Shown here in pieces: positions 22,674-34,064 of a stretch of DNA of 64,000 nucleotides. This DNA comes from Allomyces arbusculus (Eukaryota; Blastocladiomycota; Blastocladiomycetes; Blastocladiales; Blastocladiaceae), in assembly GCA_027604705.1 (NCBI GenBank), contig JADHYV010000023.1, forward strand, positions 62,001-126,000. The letters run 5' to 3'. Under the pieces are notes generated by a model. The model saw nothing but the letters and a program-made list of their open reading frames with translations. It did no database searches and was not told the origin of the DNA. Position 1 is the stretch's first letter. Each line of letters starts with the position of its first letter. The position numbers were made by a program, and so were the translations under genes.

Positions 22674-23395
22674 ATGACCAATTCTCAAGCGATCGAGCTG
22701 CACACGGTCGCGCCGACGACTGCCGACCTCGCCAAGCGGCTCGCGCTCTTCTTTGCCTCGGGCGCCGTGCTCGGGACCACGTTTGACGGTCTGCACGCCA
22801 ACCACGATATTCTCGCGTACTTGCCCAGCGATATTTCGTTTTGGAAGCTCGCATGGTGGTGCGTGCGCCTGTCTTTATCCCAGCACAGCTCCATAAGTCT
22901 AACCAATTTGCCAACAGGGTCCCGCCCGAATTTGGCGCTGGCGGCCTGCTGCTTGGTCTCGCACCGTACTACATGCCGCGCCAAGTGTTTGCGAGTCTCG
23001 CGTCCCCACGCGGCTCATTTCACCCGTCGGCGCAAACCGCATGGGCACAGCTCGCCATGGCGCTCATTGGGTACGGGCTCTCGTCGCTCGTTCCGTACCA
23101 TTTGCAGTGGCCAACCAATACCGTGTCGATTCTGCTCGGGGCCCTGTTCTTGGCCACGTGGGCCTTAACGAATGGCCGGATCATGGCCCTCGGCGCGTGT
23201 TTGATCGTGGGAGTTGGTGGGTCGGTTTGGGAGGCGACACTTTGCGCGCTGGGCCGGTTCTGGTACGTGTCGCCCGACGCGCTTGGCGTCGGATACGTTA
23301 CGCACTGGATCGTATGGTTGTGGGCGGGCGCGGCGCTGGGTGGGGTGCATCTCGCGAGCGTGTATATTGCGCGGCCAGTGGTGAAGCAGGCGTGA
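22674..23395 (+). CDS. INSIG-like ER membrane protein
   Basis: Two exons, 22674-22858 and 22918-23395, joined by a 59-nt intron that rebuilds the diagnostic AWWVPP motif (KLAWWVPPEFGAGGLLLG). The product is about 220 residues with roughly six hydrophobic segments: LFFASGAVLGTTFDGL, the segment after VPP, LAMALIGYGLSSLVPYHLQW, VSILLGALFLATWAL, MALGACLIVGVGGSVWEA and WIVWLWAGAALGGVHLA. The loop YVSPDALGVGYVTHW corresponds to the Y(T/V)SPDxL loop of INSIG. Animal INSIG and yeast Nsg1/2 bind sterols and control HMG-CoA reductase or SCAP in the ER. Full length for the family. Which partner it uses here cannot be read from sequence. Confidence 0.75.
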
Positions 23396-23531
23396 GCGAG
23401 CGCTAGTTGTAGCTGTTTGCGGGATGAAGCGGTGTGAGTGGCTGCGCGAATCGTTCGGTTTGTGATCAAGGCAGGACGTCATGTCAAAATATGTATCAGT
23501 TTTAACAATGCAACCTCGTCCACCACCACTA

Positions 23532-24631
23532 TCAATGCTTGGACATCTGCAACGGCTCCACCCCTCCGTCAATCGCAACCGCAATCGCCTGCGCGACCTG
23601 GTCCACGAGCGACACGTTCCGCCCAACGACCGTCACGCACACGCGGTACCCGCCCTGCTTGAACGCGCCAAACGTCGGGTACGACCCGATCTTGATCCCG
23701 TCAGCCGCGTACTGGTTCTGGATCGCCGTCAGTGCGTCGGCAATATCGCCTTCACCCCGGTTCGTGTTGATCGCGCGGCGATAAAATGGCTCGGTCCCGA
23801 GTCCGTCGCGGTTGGCCAGGTCCGGCAAGTAGTGTGCGAGCATGGCCTGGAACAGCCGCGGAATGCCCGGGAGAATGTGCACGTTGCCGTTGACCACGCA
23901 CAGCGGGACCCACAGGCCGGGCGTGAAATGTGCGGTCGACGGGTACGGGAGCTGCGCCATGCGCAGTCGTGCGGGGGTCATGCGCATCGCAACCATGGAG
24001 TTGGGGTCGGTGTGCGAGGGGGCGACTATGGTGGCCGGTTCACGCTCGGCCGCGGCGCGATCCTCGTCCGTGCGCAGTGGGGACACAAGCATCATTTTCG
24101 GCGAAATGAGCGCCATTTGCTCAAGCGTCGGCCGGTGCACCTCGAGCGTGAGGCCAAACGCCTTGGCAATTGACGCGTACGTGATATCGTCGTGGGTTGG
24201 GCCTAAAAATGTCCATACAAAGAAGGTCGTGAGCAAACGAACGCGCGAAAGTGTGATCCCGCTCATGCCATGCCGTACCGATGCCACCACTCGTAAAAAC
24301 ACTGGATCACAGCGGGAACAGTTAGAATACTAGTCTCCCAATCCGTTCAAACATGTTCAAGGGACACGAACTAGTTGTAGGTGCGCGACATGCGTGTGAC
24401 CGCTTCGATAATATCGGCCTCGTCGTCGGGAATGACCTCGACGCGCTTCAAGTCGACGCCGAGGTCAAACAGCTGCTTGGCTGCGCAGTACCAGAATGCA
24501 ATCAGCCAAAACGAGCAGGCAAGTACAGGCCTTTAGTGCGCACCGAGCCAATTCGTGTTCGTGTCTTGCGTTTTGCCCGACAAGATCTCGTCGCCAATGA
24601 TGCAAATGGCGGCCGTCTTGGTGGAGGACAT
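23532..24631 (-). CDS. Molybdopterin-binding (CinA/FLAD1 N-domain-like) protein
   Basis: Four exons on minus, 24631-24544, 24480-24372, 24301-24279 and 24202-23532, sum exactly to 297 codons including stop. Joins give MSSTKTAAICIIGDEILSGK, NTNWLAKQLFDLGVDL, then NYVFTSGGIGPTHDDITY, the classic MoCF/CinA binding loop with GGxGPTxDD. Exon 3 is only 23 nt and encodes VFTSGGI. The rest matches the MPT-binding domain found alone in fungi and fused to FAD synthase in animals. There is no PAPS-reductase-like FAD synthase half, so the domain stands alone. Related proteins hydrolyse FAD or ADP-ribose; the activity here is inferred. The gene diverges from the scramblase gene. Confidence 0.8.
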
Positions 24632-25152
24632 GGTGGCGGGTGCAGTTGTGCTGAAGGGCTGGGCAGAGCGAAGGCGACGTCCAACCGAAGCAAGAGTGGT
24701 CGGTTGATAGATTTGAGAAACTGGTCGCGACTGGGGCACAATCGCGTGGGTCCTTGCTGATGCGACAGGTGGTGCTGCTGCGGTTGATCCAAGACAGCGG
24801 GCAGTCGGTGCAGAGAGCGCTCGCAGGAGGAGTACGCGAGTCGACGAGCATGCAGACCACATTGGGTGATTTTGACGAGATGGAGAGGGAGCTGATCGTG
24901 CAGCGCTTTGACAGCTGTTGCTAAGAGAGCCAACGAAGCAGGCGAGTCTTAAACACGGTCGCACGTGCCAGTGAGCCATTCTGATTACAAAGTGATTTGC
25001 TCACCAGCAACTCGCGGCACTGCTCCCGTTGCCGACATTATTGTCTCCTCTCGCCTGTCGCTGCTCGACCAAGATTTATTCACCAAGAACTCGACGCAAA
25101 TCGCAAGCCAAGTCTCTTGTTTCGAACACCAACAAGCACGAGGACCACTACC
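24632..25152. other. Divergent intergenic region
   Basis: 521 bases between divergent start codons of the molybdopterin-binding protein and the scramblase. Frames on both strands are short and unlike any family. Presumed shared promoter DNA. Confidence 0.5.
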
Positions 25153-26442
25153 ATGTCGTCAACCCGTCTGGCCACGCTCGCCCGACGGAGCACGTCGGGC
25201 CTCGTCACGGCCGCACGCACCGCCGCCACGACCAACGCCGAATGGCATGCATCCATCAGGAGGAACATGGCGCCTGTCTCCGCCGCCGTCCCGCAGCGCG
25301 ACATGGCGTGGTTGCGGTCGGCCGCGCGCGGTTCATCTGTTCGCCAAGCTCGCCGGCCGGCTGCCGTTTCCAAGCCTGCTGTTGCGCCTGCTGTTGACGC
25401 AGAGAGCACGTCGACGTTGCCGGCTGATTCTCCACCCGGTCCCGCTGGCTCGCTGCCGCACCAGGATCCGCTCGGAATGTACATGGACGTGTCAAACCCT
25501 ATGGACACGACCACGCCTGCGATCACGCCCGCAACGGCAATCACCGTCGCGCCTAACTCGACGCTGACCGCGGCGCATCCGGCCTACGTCATGTTTGCGC
25601 GCGATCAAGTGGCCGTGGTTCGGCAGCTCGAGATGATGAACCTCATGCTCGGTTTTGAGCAGGCTAACGCCTACACGATGAAGGGCGAGGGCGGCCAAGA
25701 GATTGGCTACATTGTCGAAGAAGATTCGCTCGCTCGGTCGCTCTTGCGCAACTTCTTGACGACGCACCGCAAGATGAACGCGAAAGTGGTGAATGCGCGC
25801 GGTGAGGTGGTGCTCAAGGTCCGTGATTCTTGTTTTTTCGATTGATGCTCGATTTGCGAGTTGTTCATTGTTGGGTAATTGCTGACCCATGATTTCCTCA
25901 ACACTTCATATCAGATCCACCGTCCGTTCAACTGGATCAACTCAACTATCTACATCACGACAGGCGACGATCGCGAAATCGGGCACGTCGAGCAAGAATG
26001 GCACTTGTGGCGGCGCCGGTACAATCTGTTCAATCAAGACGAGCAGTTTGCGCGCATCGACGCACCGATCCTGTCGTGGGAGTTTGCGCTGCAGGATGAG
26101 GACCAGCGGCAGATTGGCATGATTGACCGCAACTTCACGGGCTTTGGGCGCGAGCTGTTCACCGACACGGGCCACGATGCCGTCCATTTCCAGGCCGATG
26201 CGGCCGCCAAGCGCCCGCTTACGCTTGACGAGCGTGCGATCACGTTTGCCGCGGCGATTACCATTGATTTCGACTACTTTTCGCGCGACCGGAACGGGCT
26301 TTTTGGTGGAAGCGGCGGCGGCGGGTTCCCACTCTTCTTCCCCGGGTTCTGGGGCGGTGAGGACGTTGCGCCGCGCGGCAGTGATGGCGGTGGGCAGAGC
26401 TCGGGCAACGGCGACGGTTGGGATATTTTCGGCGACGAGTAA
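25153..26442 (+). CDS. Mitochondrial-type phospholipid scramblase (Aim25/PLSCR3-like)
   Basis: Two exons, 25153-25818 and 25915-26442, in phase 0 across a 96-nt intron, give about 397 residues. The N-terminus MSSTRLATLARRSTSGLVTA is rich in Arg/Ser/Thr with no acids for 25 residues, a plausible mitochondrial presequence as in yeast Aim25. A Pro-rich linker follows. The scramblase domain shows MMNLMLGFEQANAYTMKGEG, EEDSLARSLLRNFL, IHRPFNWINSTIYI, EWHLWRRRYNLF, then MIDRNFTGFGRELFTDTG and a C-terminal membrane-like stretch before a Gly-rich end. Such proteins bind Ca2+ and are linked to cardiolipin and membrane remodelling; the true scrambling role is debated. Confidence 0.88.
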
Positions 26443-26904
26443 TGTGTGATATGTACATTCTAGAGCGGCCAACATGGATCCATTATGTGAATGTTGGCTG
26501 TTGTGACTGCGAGCTTTGCGAGGGATTAGGGTGCAAAACCCTAGTGTGGGGACGCGTCGTGGAACAAGACCAGTTTTGCTTTGCAGGCCGGCTTCTGCTT
26601 TTGCTCGCGCACACAAAGTGCCGACAGTCTGACGCGGCCGCGGCCATTTCTTCTTTCCGCTGCCGCCCCCGTCTCCGTCCTCGACCCGCTCGCTCTTGGA
26701 CTCCTCGCCCTCACTGCCCGCAACCGTCTGCCCGCAACCGGCTCCCCGCACCGCCGCACACGACTTGGCCGCATCGGCCGACCCTGCCTGCTCCAAACCG
26801 TCAACATTCCCACGCAAACCCGTCGCGAGCTGCACCTCCGACCCTTCGACGCCTTGGATCTGAACCCTGCCCGCCCATCGCCCCACCGTCCCGTCATTTC
26901 CGCC
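26443..26904. other. Intergenic, scramblase 3' end to Rab7 leader
   Basis: 462 bases, increasingly pyrimidine-rich toward 26900 (runs such as ctgccgcccccgtctccgtcctc). No gene recognised. The C-rich strand is consistent with a leader of a strongly expressed gene. Confidence 0.45.
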
Positions 26905-27871
26905 ATGGCCACGCAACCCAAGCGCAAGCTCATTTTGAAAGTCCTCATTCTCGGCGACTCGGGGTGGGTACTCTCAGCTTGCGCGATCCCGCCCGCCCGC
27001 TGGCCACGCACTGACGCCGACAATGGATGGGTCGTAGCGTCGGCAAGACGTCGCTGATGAACCAGTATGTGAACCGCCGCTTCTCGATGCAGTACAAGGC
27101 CACGATTGGCGCCGATTTCCTGACCAAGGAGCTCACCGTTGGCGACACTGTCGTGACGCTGCAGGTATGCACGGCCTGTGTGCACCTGAATCTCCGGATC
27201 CTCTGTTTGCATTTCTCACCCTGGCGTTGCTCGTTTTTTTCATTTGTCAATTGCAGATGTGGGACACTGGTACCGATTCTCCCCTCCCGTTCGCATCTCA
27301 CGTTGCCGCCCGTCGCGGCCCGATTCCACCAGCATCATTGATTTCTGACCTCCTGCACCGTCGCCATCAACCTCCGTAGCTGGCCAGGAACGCTTCCAAT
27401 CGCTCGGCGTGGCCTTCTACCGAGGCGCCGACTGCTGCGTGCTTGTCTACGATGTGAACAACGCCAAGTCGTTTGACTCGCTCCAGTCGTGGCGCGACGA
27501 GTTTTTGCTGCAGGGTTCCCCGCAGAACCCGGACGACTTCCCGTTTGTCGTGCTGGGCAACAAGGTGGATGTCGAGGAGAGCAAGCGCCAGGTATGCAAC
27601 TGACCCCCTGTGTCTCCGATGTGGCACTTCAGGAACTGACAGTCCGTATGACTAGGTGACGCTCAAGCGCGCGCTCGCGTGGTGCCAGGAAAAGGGCAAC
27701 CTGCAGCACTTTGAAACTTCGGCCAAGGAGGCCATCAACGTTGAGGCCGCCTTCCAGGCGATCGCCGAGCAGGCGCTCAAGAACGTGCACGAGGACGTGG
27801 CCTACGATTTTCCGGAACCGATTCGGCTCGATGCGTCCGCACGGAACCAGAACAATGGCTGCGCGTGTTGA
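26905..27871 (+). CDS. YPT7: Rab7/Ypt7 small GTPase
   Basis: Late endosome/vacuole Rab that recruits HOPS for homotypic fusion. Five exons: 26905-26963, 27038-27164, 27257-27269, 27380-27591, 27656-27871. The P-loop [14 protein letters not shown] is split by intron 1. Exon 2 holds switch I ([12 protein letters not shown]). Exon 3 is a 13-nt micro-exon encoding MWDT, joined to [20 protein letters not shown] (switch II, Rab7-specific). NKVD and [10 protein letters not shown] supply the guanine-specificity loops. The protein ends NNGCAC, a CxC double-geranylgeranylation signal. About 208 residues, normal. Identity as Rab7 is secure from [12 protein letters not shown] and the overall match. Confidence 0.95.
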
Positions 27872-28179
27872 GTTGGTGGATGGGAAGCGAGGTCGCGCCG
27901 CAGTTTGGATTAGGACTGTGTTGCTTGGAATGCGGCCCCGTCGTTGGACAAGTGGACGCCGTGCTGTTTTTTGACGTTTTGGTTTTGTCTTTTTTTTTTT
28001 TTCCTTTTCGTTCTTGATATCTTTGTCCGTGGCTCGTGGTTCTTTGTCGGCTTTCACTTCGCCTTTGAATATGGTTCGTTGGTCGCGATAAAAGCTGCGC
28101 TTTGACCTGCTTTTTCTGCCTGTGGCCTGTCCGTTCCCGTCAGGCACCATGGTCGGTTTCGAAACGTGCCGTTCATCAT
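27872..28179. other. Convergent 3' region, Rab7 / EXO70
   Basis: 308 bases between two stop codons on opposite strands. A run of about 12 T at 27990-28001 on plus sits 120 bases after the Rab7 stop, a candidate 3'-end element. No coding potential. Confidence 0.5.
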
Positions 28180-30779
28180 TCATAAAAACATCTTGTCGAG
28201 AATTTGCTCGACCTGCGCTAGATCGTACTTGATGTACTTCTCTTTGTGCTTGCTGAAATCCGACGTTTGGTACCTACAGTCACGGCGGAGCACGTCGTGT
28301 GTAAGTAATCCTGCACGAAACACACACGCAGATCTAAGAAAAGCACGCACTTGGTCAAAAACCGCTGGTACATGGGCACGACAAACCCCTTGGCGTCCTT
28401 GACGAGCGCGGCCTTCAACTCCGCGTCCGGCACCGCACACACGCGCAGATTCTTGACGACGTCATCAAACGCCGCATTGAATTTCGCAAACTTGTCCTTG
28501 ATCGCAGCGCGCTCGTTCGAGGACATGTCCTTCTTGATGGCCCCGGCCTGAATCACTGTCACGTCCATCAGGTACTCGAGGACTGGGCGGAACATGTCCT
28601 GGAACGCGTCGCGGTGCCGGCGCAGGGCCCGGTCGTACTGCGCGACCAGGTCGGGCACGGCGCCTGTCGTGCCCTGGTCGGATAAAAGGGACTTGAGTTT
28701 CGCGTGCGAGCGGACGGTCTTGAGAATGTAGTGCATGTTGTTGATTAGGAAAATGGTCGCGACGCCGGGTTTCTTGTACTGTTTGGCCTTGCTGTCGAGG
28801 TTGGCGTCGAGCGCGGCGAGGACCAGGCCTAACGGGAGGACGTCGAGAGGTTAAATTTGGTGGGTGGAGAGGGTTGGGCGGAGAAGAGAGAGAGGACACA
28901 TACCAAAGTACTTGCGGATGAGCCTGCCCGACGACTTGATGTACTTGATTTCCGTGATGTTGATGGACGACGACGCCCAGTCGTGCTCGCCAATCGAGAG
29001 CAGAATGGACTCGGTCGAGTCCGGGTACTCAAGCAGCTTTTTCATGAACGACATGGTCTAGATGTGGGCCGCCGCGATGTGAGCGTGACACCCGACAAGC
29101 GCGATCGCAATAGCCGTTCGAACGTACATTGCTCGTGAGCTCGTGAACTGTCCCGTCCGGTGGGAGCGAGCCCTTGCCTGGTTGCTGAAGAGACGAAGCG
29201 GCAAAAAGTGAGGATCCACAACTGCCGACGCATAAAGCGCAAGGCAAAAAAGCACATCGCACCTTGACCTCCTCCAAAAAGTCAGGAATGATCTTGAGAG
29301 CAGCCTTGGTCCAGCTGTCAAACAAGTCCTCAATATCCTGGCTCTTCTTGGCCAGGCCCTACCCGAGCCAAATCCCACGAATCCATGCCGTCAGAAGAGG
29401 GCCCGCTCGCGACGTTGCCAAGCATCAAATCTCGTACGTCCAAGACCGTCCCAAACTCGTCGCGCTTGACCCCCCAAAACTCGAGCACATCAAACAGCAC
29501 AAACACCAAGCTGAAATCGGCACGCCCATTCGCGCGTTTCAACTGCGTCAGCAACGCCTGCCCGACCTCCAAATACAAATCAAGCACGGGCGTCGCCGTC
29601 GCGTCCAACACCGCAATTGCGCGCTGTGGCAATAACTGCGTCGCGAGCGCGCGCTCCGCACGCAAATACCGCTCGAGCCACGTCGTCAGTTGAATGAACC
29701 CACCGCTCGATTGCCGCCGCTGGTCACCCGCCTGAGCCGCCACGGGCTGCAGCGATTTCGTCAGGTACGCGCCGCGCACTTGCACATAGACGCGCGTAAA
29801 GTCGGACAGGTCCTCGGCCTGCGGGGGGGCCGACGGGTCGGTGGGAACGGACGAAAGCCAGGTCGCGAGTTCGCTGAGCCGCCGCAGGTCGGTCGAGTTG
29901 GGGGTCGGGAGCACGTCTTTTTGGGACCGGATCAGGTCGAGCGTGTCGACGGGCGCGCTAATGCTCGTAAGCCAGTCCCTGAAGAGGCGGATGAGTTGCA
30001 TCAGACCCGCGTTTTGTTGTTGCCGCTGAGAGTCGGGGGCAGGCGTCAGCGGAACAGTGGAGAGTCAAGGCACATGATATGAGAGGGTGTAAGCACCAGC
30101 TTGTAGATGGCCTTTTCGCCGCTCGCGAATCGCGACTCGGTCAGGAAAGTCAAAGCCGCGACAATGCGGTTCATGGACTCGATGTACGGCAATATGTTGG
30201 CCGGGTCCGGGCTGTAGGGTCCGGACGTGAGGAATGAGCAAGAAGTCAAGAAGCGCATGCAATAGTCTCTGCCGCACCCTCGCGAAACCACGTCGCGCTC
30301 TTTGTCGGCGAGATCGAGGTACTCGATGATGCGGTTTGCTTCGTCGAGCGTCTTTTCCACATCTACGCGCAGCAACCCGTTAGACGCGTCTCATTCGCAA
30401 GACCAGCAACACCCCATCGAGCGTACTCTCGTAATACAAGTTGAGCCGCTGCGTCGAGCGATGAATTGGCAGCATCGACTGCTCAAAGCTCTTGAGCCGG
30501 TCGTCAAACGATCCGAGCATGTCCACCTGGTGGGCAAACAGCGCGTCGCGTCAGGGCGCCTGAAATGTGGGTAAATTCTGGCGGCGCGCCAAATACCATT
30601 TGCGCCGACAATTGCATTGATTTCGCGAGCGTGTCCTCAAGAATTTCAACGTCGGCCATTTCCTCCATGAGTTTGCGTTGATTTTCGCGACGCTTTTCCA
30701 CGGACACGGCATCATTGATGGGCCGGGTTCGTGGTGGTGGCTGCGGCGCCGTGCTGCCGCTTGTTGATGCGCTGACCAT
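28180..30779 (-). CDS. EXO70: Exocyst subunit Exo70 (EXOC7)
   Basis: Rod-shaped helical subunit that tethers the exocyst to PI(4,5)P2 at the plasma membrane. Multi-exon on minus: the start at 30779 begins MVSASTSGSTAPQPPP, then ENQRKLMEEMADVEILEDTL. Next come the conserved N-terminal MLGSFDDRLKSFEQSMLPIH with THRSTQRL-type continuation, FTRVYVQVRGAYLTKSL, TIFLINNMHYILKTVRSHAK (Exo70 hallmark), FDDVVKNLRVCAVPDAE and the end SKHKEKYIKYDLAQVEQILD. At least seven introns interrupt it. Coordinates of internal exons are only roughly known, but the ends are supported by a good ATG and a family-typical C-terminus. Its promoter lies within the 265 bases before the stop of the dynein light-chain gene. 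Confidence 0.88.
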
Positions 30780-31043
30780 GATGGCTCGATTTGGTGTGGT
30801 TGAAAACAAGAATGGAATGCGGGTAGTGGTGGGTTTCCCGAAGTTTTGGATCGTGAGCGACGCGTCGTGCCGGCGGCGCGCTCTGCCGAAGGTCAGCGTG
30901 CCACGACAAAGTGGAAGAGCGATGGACGCTCATTGATCGTTCCTGGCCCCTCATTGCAAACAAAACGTGCGAGAATGTAATCCAAGAATGATTGAATGTA
31001 TTTACAGGGTGTCGAGTCGTTGCGCTCACCAGTCCACGAGCAA

Positions 31044-31756
31044 TCAGTAGTAGAAAACGCCGAATGCGGCGGCGACGCAAAACATGGAATCCTTGCGTCA
31101 TTGCAGTTCGGGTTAGGCCCTTGCCCGACGGGCGGAGCGCAAGCGAGCAGGACGTACATTGGTGAAGAGATCTTGAGCCAGATTATCGGCGTCCGGATCC
31201 CAAAAGCATCGGCAGTTCATTCTACACGGTGAAAAAGGTCATTATCAGTATTGAACGAGAGCTGCACGTTGACAAAGAAACTGGGCTCATATTTACTTGA
31301 CGCCCTCTCCGCGCATCTCGCCAATGACGACCTGGACGACAAACTTGTATCGGTCGAGGTTGAGCTCTAAAAAAACGTGAGCTTGCGCACCTGATCAGTG
31401 AAAGCATGCCCTGCCGCTGCTCGCACGGCCGGACCGCACCTTTGAGCCTGGCGCGAATGTCGTCGGCAATTTCGCGCGTCCATGCCGAGCACTCTTCGCC
31501 ATCGTAGACGCGGCCAGCCAACTTGTTGACGAGAACCTGGTGGATCAGCTTTTGCACGACGGTAGGACGGAACCTGGTGGCGTGAACCAGTTCCGTCGCA
31601 TCAGCGGCATGACACGACTGGATCACATCGTCTGATATCAAGCAAAAATGCAAACTTTTGCTTAAAATTGGGCCGAATCAAGGCCGTGTCGTCGTTTGCA
31701 GCGGCCGTGGAGGGTCCGCCGCCGTAGGCAGACATGACACCGGCGTCGCCGTTCAT
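31044..31756 (-). CDS. Tctex-type dynein light chain (DYNLT2B/TCTEX1D2-like)
   Basis: Light chain of cytoplasmic dynein-2, the retrograde intraflagellar transport motor. From the ATG at 31756 exons read MNGDAGVMSAYGGGPSTAA then ALIRPNFKQKFRPTVVQKLI, DDIRARLKELNLDRYKFVVQ, VVIGEMRGEGVKMNCRCFWD and DPDADNLAQDLFTN, ending MFCVAAAFGVFYY. Three or four short introns are needed; the first runs from gtttgc near 31656 to a ccaccag acceptor. Human TCTEX1D2 has the same blocks, including VVQVVIGE, RCFWD and the FYY end. A longer N-terminus reading up to 31930 exists but has no family support. This gene implies a flagellated life stage. Confidence 0.88.
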
Positions 31757-32189
31757 GGTGACAGGCTTCGTGTCGGTGGTAAAGGTGATTCCGTCGCGTG
31801 TCGTCGTGCGCTTTGCGGGCAGCGTAGGGACGGCTGCTGGTCGCTGCAAGCGTGGCGAAATGGTTTGGTTTGGCACAAGAGCATAAATTGTAACGACAGA
31901 GCGGCTGCGGTGGATCAGGACTGCCGCGGTCATGTGTGTGCTCTGCGTGAGCAGCAACAGCCTGGAGCTTCTTGGCCACCCACGACCAACCAACCCGTTG
32001 AGATAGCTCGTGACGTGCGATCAACCACGGCCTCCCTGAGCGGCATCACGCATCAACTAGTTTGTGCAGTGGAGATCAGCATCTTTCCCGCATCTGTTCG
32101 TCAAGCACCCGTCCGATCCCGTCAGCACCACGACCAGCAGCTCAATACCAAAGTAAACCCGACTGGCCGCCCCACGATTCCAAACATCA
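31757..32189. other. Divergent intergenic region, DYNLT2B / ALG1
   Basis: 433 bases between divergent start codons. Open frames here are antisense shadows with no family likeness. Presumed shared promoter. Confidence 0.45.
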
Positions 32190-34064
32190 ATGAAAAGCGT
32201 TGCGATTCTCGTACTCGGTGACATTGGGCGGTCGCCGCGTGTTCAATACCATGCGCTGTCCTTGGCGCGCGCTGGTCGCCATGTCGACTTGCTGGGTTAT
32301 GTTGGTATGGCGAGCCAACACGACTGACGGCACGGCGCAATCGCGTCGATTGTTCTCGATCCTCTCGGTCAACTTATCCACCCAGTGGTCGCCGTGCAGA
32401 GACGCAACCGCCTGATTTTTTGCGGCACGACTTCATCACGATTCGCGCTATTCCAGCACTCTGGGCCAGTCCGCGATGGCTCTTCCCGATTTGGGCGCCC
32501 ATCAAGGTTGTGATACAACTCTGCTCTCTCTTGTGGATGCTGCTCGTGTCAATTCCGGCCCCGTCGCACCTTTTGGTTCAGGTGCGTCCTTTCTGGACAC
32601 GAAATCAAGTCGTTCGTCACGTTGACATCGTTTTTAACCCTTCATGTCGCGTCTGGTTCCACTCAGAATCCGCCGTCAATCCCAACGCTGATTGTTGCGC
32701 AATGGACGTGCCGCTTGCGCTCCACCAAACTCATCATCGATTGGCACAACCTCGGCTACACGATTCTCGGCCTGAAAATGGGACCCGACTCGATGTTTGT
32801 CCAAGTCGCGAAATGGTACGTTATGTCGCGCCAACTCAACGTCGTCTCTTTCATAATTTTTACATTCTGATCAGCGTCAGCGACGGCTCAACAGGATCGA
32901 GGAGACGTTTGGACGTAACGCTCATGCACATTTGTTTGTGACGCAGGCGATGCGGGATCATTTGGCCGAGGAATGGCAGTTGACGTACGGCGTGATATTT
33001 TTATCTGAGTTGCTTCCTTGTGATGCTCACGCTGCGCGCCCAATTTAGTGGCCAAAAAGTCGTCTTGTATGATCGCCCGCCAACGCATTTTGCCAAGCTC
33101 GACGCGCAAGAGCGAATTGAGGTACGCACGTGCGCTGCACGGCCACTACAATCGTATCTCCATCCGACGCTCACCTCCCACTGTTTCTAGTTTCTCGCCG
33201 AACTTAAGGACCAGTTCCCGGACTTGGCGCGGTTTGACCCGTCGCACGACCACCTGCTCGTCAGCTCCACGAGCTGGACGCAAGACGAAGACTTCTCGAT
33301 CCTGCTCGAGGCCTTGTGCCTGGTCGAGCTCGACATGGCAGACGCGTGGCGAGGATACGACAGCGACGACGACGAGGACCGTGCACCGCGTCTCTACGTC
33401 GTGATCACGGGCAAGGGTCCCTGGCGCGAGCATTATGAGGACGAGATTCAGCGGTACGGGTTCAAGCACGTGTCCATCCTGACGGGCTGGTTGCGCGCGC
33501 AGGATTACCCCAAGCTGCTCGGTATGGTTTGTTCTTGTAGTGTGCCTCTCGATGCTTCCGTGCTTCGCTGACGCCGCTCCTTGCTTTCAGGGTCGGCCGA
33601 CCTCGGGATCAGCCTCCACACGAGCTCGTCGGGCCTCGATTTGCCCATGAAAGTAGTGGACATGTTCGGGTGCGGCCTCCCCGTGTGTGCCTACAACTTT
33701 GCTTGGTTCGTGATCCGACATTTTTGCCCTCCTGGCTTCAAAACTGACCGCGTGAATGCGCTTAGTCTAGGCGAGCTGGTGACCAACAGCACGGGCCGAA
33801 CGTTCACGACGTCGGTCGAGCTCAAGGACCACATTCAGGTAATTACTGCCCTTCCTTCATCTCCTTCGTCGACGCTGTTCCGCTTTGTATCGAGTGGCGG
33901 AAGTGGGACTTACTCGCACGCACACTGTGTAGAAACTGCTCCGCGACCGTGCGCTTCGCGAGTCAATGAGCCGACACATTCAAGAGTACTTTGCAACGCA
34001 CCGGTGGCAGTCCGAGTGGGCGAGCAAAGCCAAGGGTCTGTTTGATGAGCTCTCGGAGAAGTGA
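32190..34064 (+). CDS. ALG1: Chitobiosyldiphosphodolichol beta-mannosyltransferase (ALG1)
   Basis: ER enzyme adding the first mannose to GlcNAc2-PP-dolichol on the cytosolic face. Starts [20 protein letters not shown], the [10 protein letters not shown] signature of ALG1. Later exons give [40 protein letters not shown] with [72 protein letters not shown], and the GT-B donor region [30 protein letters not shown]. It ends [15 protein letters not shown]. Eight or so exons. The acidic loop SDDDEDRAP inside the catalytic half is longer than usual. Identity is secure; exon borders between 32305 and 32600 are uncertain. Confidence 0.92.

Noticed and set aside
26960-27040. Rab7 start further downstream, treating exon 1 as leader
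   Set aside because: Exon 1 supplies the first half of the P-loop ([10 protein letters not shown]), which is needed for a functional GTPase.
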